This document shows positions 61,546 through 64,000 of a stretch of 64,000 nucleotides of DNA, piece after piece. A program made the position numbers and the translations under genes. Positions within the stretch are counted from its first letter, which is position 1, and every line of letters begins with the position of its first letter. The stretch covers positions 124,001-188,000 of the forward strand of contig NZ_BMEX01000004.1 of assembly GCF_014637345.1 (NCBI RefSeq), given 5' to 3'. The DNA is from Kroppenstedtia guangzhouensis. Lineage in GTDB: Bacteria > Bacillota > Bacilli > Thermoactinomycetales > DSM-45169. The notes beneath the pieces are model-generated. The model saw only the letters and a program-made list of their open reading frames with translations. It made no database searches and was not told where the DNA came from.

Positions 61546-62016
61546 TTGAGGTGGAAATGGGTTTCCCTGATCATCTTTTTTATGATCAGTTTCGGGGGAG
61601 CTGGACTGAGAGCATCGATTACGGATATGGGGCCGGGATCTTGGTACGATCAGTTGCAGAAACCGTGGTTTCACCCACCAACGGGGGCCTTCCGGCCGGT
61701 CTGGATTCTTCTTCACTTTTTAATGGCGGTCTCCGGATGGCGGGTCTTTCAGCAACGGAGTTCGGCCGAACGGAGGTACGCCCTGCTGTTTTGGATGGTC
61801 CAGTTGGCTCTGCTCCTGCTGTGGACCGGCCTCTTTTTCTCCCACCATCTGACCGGAGGGGCGCTGTTGGAAAGCCTGGTGCTTTGGTTTTTCATCGGTT
61901 CTTTTGTGATCGCCGCTTGGAGTGTCGACCGGGTCGCTTCCATCCTGTTTCTGCCCTACTGGGCCTGGATCACTTTCACCGCATTGTTGAATCTGGCTAT
62001 CTGGTGGCGGAACTGA
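61546..62016 (+). CDS. TspO/MBR family protein
   Basis: 156 residues, five membrane helices. Motifs SWYDQLQKPWFHPPTGAFRPVWILLHFLMAVSGWRVF and FLPYWAWITFTALLNLAIWWRN match TspO/translocator proteins that bind porphyrins and photodegrade protoporphyrin IX. TTG start behind AAAGGGGGAAGG. Third gene of the HAD-VOC-TspO run. Confidence 0.9.
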   Translation: MRWKWVSLIIFFMISFGGAGLRASITDMGPGSWYDQLQKPWFHPPTGAFRPVWILLHFLMAVSGWRVFQQRSSAERRYALLFWMVQLALLLLWTGLFFSHHLTGGALLESLVLWFFIGSFVIAAWSVDRVASILFLPYWAWITFTALLNLAIWWRN

Positions 62017-62096
62017 TCAACCAATTCGTCGGTCATCCACCCTGTCATCTGATGATCCACCATCTTCCGGCTCTCTCCGATATCTCGTACAAAAAC

Positions 62097-62126
62097 AGGC
62101 GACGGGAAAAGTCCGTCGCCTATTTG
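62097..62126. terminator. terminator between tspO and the nitroreductase gene
   Basis: AGGCGACGG/CCGTCGCCT stem, loop GAAAAGT, followed by ATTTGTATT on the plus strand. Serves converging genes. Confidence 0.75.
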
Positions 62127-62152
62127 TATTCTTGACAGGAATCCGCCGAGTA

Positions 62153-62752
62153 TCAGACAAAAGTGGCGATGCGATCCAGAGAATGCCGGTGGTGAGGACG
62201 CCCTGGTTCCGTTCCTTTGCCCAGAGCCACTAACGCCGCGATTCGGACATGGTCCGGTAGTTGGAAGAGAGCCTTTACTTTCTCGGGATCAAACCCCAAC
62301 ATGGCGGAGGTGTCATACCCTTTTTCCTGGGCGGCGAGCAGCAGGAATCCCAAACTTATGTAGGTTTGCGCCACCGCCCATTGACCCCGCTGCTCCACGC
62401 TTTGGGAACCGAAGGTGTTTTGGATGGTGTTGACCAGATGATCCTTTTGTTCCTCGGACATTTCAGGATGGGCAAACTCCCGGGGATTGGCGAGCACATC
62501 CTCCATGTCACTGGCCACCACAATCACTGCCGGGGCATTTCCTACCTGCTTTTGGTTGTTGGCCGCTTCTCGGAGCTTCGATTTTTTATCCGGGTGGGTC
62601 ACCACAATAAAGCGCCATGGCTGAACATTCCAGGCGCTGGGAGCCAGACTCGTCAGGCGGAGGATTTCTTCCAGGTCGGCCCGGGGAATGGGTTCTTGAA
62701 CATACTGACGGATACTGCGTCGGTTTTGGATCGCTTCTGAAACGGATTTCAA
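62153..62752 (-). CDS. nitroreductase family protein
   Basis: 199 residues. FMN-binding nitroreductase fold: IQNRRSIRQYVQEPIPRADLEEILRLTSLAPSAWNVQPWRFIVVT at the N-terminus and FLLLAAQEKGYDTSAMLGFDPEKVKALF in the middle. NAD(P)H-dependent oxidoreductase of the PnbA/YodC/YdgI type; physiological substrate unknown. TTG start at 62752 with GGAGGAG 7 bases upstream. Confidence 0.9.
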   Translation of the reverse strand: MKSVSEAIQNRRSIRQYVQEPIPRADLEEILRLTSLAPSAWNVQPWRFIVVTHPDKKSKLREAANNQKQVGNAPAVIVVASDMEDVLANPREFAHPEMSEEQKDHLVNTIQNTFGSQSVEQRGQWAVAQTYISLGFLLLAAQEKGYDTSAMLGFDPEKVKALFQLPDHVRIAALVALGKGTEPGRPHHRHSLDRIATFV

Positions 62753-62939
62753 TCGGATGCTCCTCCTTTTACAATCAACGGATGGTTTTCTGTGATCATT
62801 ATATATCAGTGTAACAACGAAACGTAACGGAAAACTCAGGTCCCGACCGACCAGGAGCTTCCGGGGGTCTCTCCATTGTCCTGTCCACAGAACATGGGGT
62901 AAAATGAAGTCCATTTCATGGACAGGGAGGGAGCAGCGG

Positions 62940-63773
62940 TTGGATGATACACTTCAAACCGCTCGCAGAGTGGCGGCGGAGACGGCGACGGCGGCGGGGC
63001 GCCTCGCCAGGGAACGGTTTTTCGGCGGATGGACCCGACGGGAAAAAGGGAACCGGGGGGACTGGGTGACGGATGTGGATTTGAAAGCGGATCATCTCAT
63101 CGTGGACCGGATCCGGCAACACTTTCCGGATCATCAAGTGAGGAGCGAGGAGCAGGGAACCGTCGGTCCGGAGAGCGATTGGCTCTGGTATGTGGATCCG
63201 CTGGACGGGACCAACAATTATGCCATGGGACTTCCCGTCTACGGGGTGAGTATCACATTGCTTCACCGACGCCGGCCGGTATTGGGTGTCATCTATGATT
63301 CCCCGCTGGACCGGTTGTACATCGCGGAAAAAGGAAAAGGAGCCCAATGCGGGGAGGCTTCTCTCCAGGTGAACAAGGGTGACTCCCTTGCCAAGATGAC
63401 AGTGGGCTGGATCCAGGGACACCAAGTGGGGAATGATCCCGCCGCCGGGATCTTGAGACAACTGATGGACCGAAAATTTAAACGGGTCCTGCGGCTGTGG
63501 GCTCCTTCACTTCTGTGGTGCATGTTGGCCCGGGGGGATTTGGACGGGATCATCCTGTATAACTCCGAAGGGGAGAATCTCTACGTGGGTCTCCTGATGG
63601 CCAAAGAAGCGGGAGCCACTGTGGTTGATTACCAGAGAAACTCTTTCACCGTGATGGATCCCGAACCTTATCTGATCGCCTGTCATCCGGAGTACAAAGA
63701 AGAGTTTCTCGCCCTGATCAGTGACAAAAGAGAGGGGGATGCAAGGGATGTTTGCACAGAGGGTGAGGGATGA
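62940..63773 (+). CDS. inositol monophosphatase family protein
   Basis: 277 residues. Metal-binding motifs VTDVDLKADHLI near 45, SEEQG near 70 and WYVDPLDGTNNYAMGLPVYGVS near 87 (DPLDGTNNY in place of DPIDGTxNF). Mg-dependent phosphatase of the SuhB/CysQ/FIG superfamily, probably on inositol phosphate, PAP or a related sugar phosphate. TTG at 62940 fits AGGGAGGGAG 7 bases upstream. Its 3' end overlaps the next gene. Confidence 0.9.
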   Translation: MDDTLQTARRVAAETATAAGRLARERFFGGWTRREKGNRGDWVTDVDLKADHLIVDRIRQHFPDHQVRSEEQGTVGPESDWLWYVDPLDGTNNYAMGLPVYGVSITLLHRRRPVLGVIYDSPLDRLYIAEKGKGAQCGEASLQVNKGDSLAKMTVGWIQGHQVGNDPAAGILRQLMDRKFKRVLRLWAPSLLWCMLARGDLDGIILYNSEGENLYVGLLMAKEAGATVVDYQRNSFTVMDPEPYLIACHPEYKEEFLALISDKREGDARDVCTEGEG

Positions 63774-64000
63774 GGTGAGTCTCCGCTGGTTGGAGCCGCA
63801 CCATGGTGAAGCGCTGTTTCGTCTGATCGACGCCAGCCGGGAACATCTCCGTCCTTGGTTTCCCTGGGTGAATTCCACGCGGGAACCGAAGGACACAGAG
63901 GAGTTTATCCGTGGGGCCCTTCGCGGGGTGGCCGAGGGGCGTGAGGCCCATTTCGGGATCTGGGTGGATGGACAGATCGCCGGGGTGACGGGGGCCCATA
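63748..64000 (+). CDS. GNAT acetyltransferase, RimL/RimJ-like (partial)
   Basis: Runs off the right edge after 84 codons. The sequence LRWLEPHHGEALFRLIDASREHLRPWFPWVNSTR and FGIWVDGQIAGVTG is typical of ribosomal-protein-Ser/Ala acetyltransferase-like enzymes such as YdaF. ATG at 63748 has AGAGGGGG about 9 bases upstream and overlaps the phosphatase gene. Confidence 0.82.
   Translation, partial: MFAQRVRDEVSLRWLEPHHGEALFRLIDASREHLRPWFPWVNSTREPKDTEEFIRGALRGVAEGREAHFGIWVDGQIAGVTGAH

Overview
The window reads as chromosomal DNA of a Gram-positive, spore-forming Bacillales bacterium. Supporting signs are AGGAGG-type ribosome-binding sites with many TTG and GTG starts, the acetylated lysine/diaminopimelate branch, a LysM-GH18 spore-cortex-type enzyme, a His/Tyr/Pro-rich coat-like protein, a Bacillus-like yunC-yunD-yunE-yunF neighbourhood, and an Erm leader peptide of the ErmD type. 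The moderately high G+C and the gene repertoire would suit the Thermoactinomycetaceae (Kroppenstedtia/Desmospora-like); this placement is inference. No rRNA, tRNA, CRISPR array or intact transposase was seen.

Layout. 1-4.8 kb (minus): a partial lysoplasmalogenase-family gene, the three-gene N-acetyl-diaminopimelate pathway, and a PH-domain protein. 4.9-9.4 kb: an ABC-2 exporter with its two-component system. 9.7-18.3 kb: an AI-2E-family exporter, the glyoxylate shunt (malate synthase, isocitrate lyase), a lipoprotein, an SDR reductase, an acetyltransferase broken by two amber codons, and an acyl-CoA ligase. 18.4-24.4 kb: a seven-gene cobamide salvage and nucleotide-loop operon. 24.6-27.2 kb: a rhodanese, an unidentified structured segment, and a membrane-anchored PAF-acetylhydrolase-like hydrolase.

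27.2-35.3 kb is the most distinctive region. It is a persulfide/sulfane-sulfur handling regulon with TusA, DsrE, a CstR-type repressor, a frameshifted rhodanese, a TusA-rhodanese fusion, a second DsrE, a rhodanese-metallo-beta-lactamase fusion, a second TusA and a TauE exporter. A decayed second copy of rhodanese-DsrE follows. Four near-identical 16-bp palindromes of the form ATACC-N6-GGTAT sit on the promoters, so the repressor encoded inside the cluster probably controls all of it, including itself.

35.4-45 kb: nicotinate phosphoribosyltransferase with a JAMM protein, the yun-like cluster, a QueT-type transporter, a Gfo/Idh/MocA oxidoreductase and an RluD-family pseudouridine synthase. 45.2-48.3 kb: a TPP riboswitch with its terminator, a thiamine-binding protein and thiXYZ. 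48.5-55.4 kb: a MATE exporter, a BdbD/BdbC thiol-oxidation pair, a VOC-DinB-like fusion, and a Crp/Fnr regulator divergent from flavohaemoglobin. 55.4-57.5 kb is a decay zone with a PIN-domain remnant, a truncated secreted protein and a frameshifted MFS gene. 57.6-64 kb: a coat-like protein, DUF3891, an erm gene behind an attenuator leader, a HAD hydrolase, a Fos-like VOC protein, TspO, a nitroreductase, an inositol-monophosphatase-family enzyme and a partial acetyltransferase.

A family of about 110-140 bp imperfect palindromic elements is scattered through the intergenic spaces. There are six recognisable copies, and two of them supply the stop codon of the neighbouring gene.
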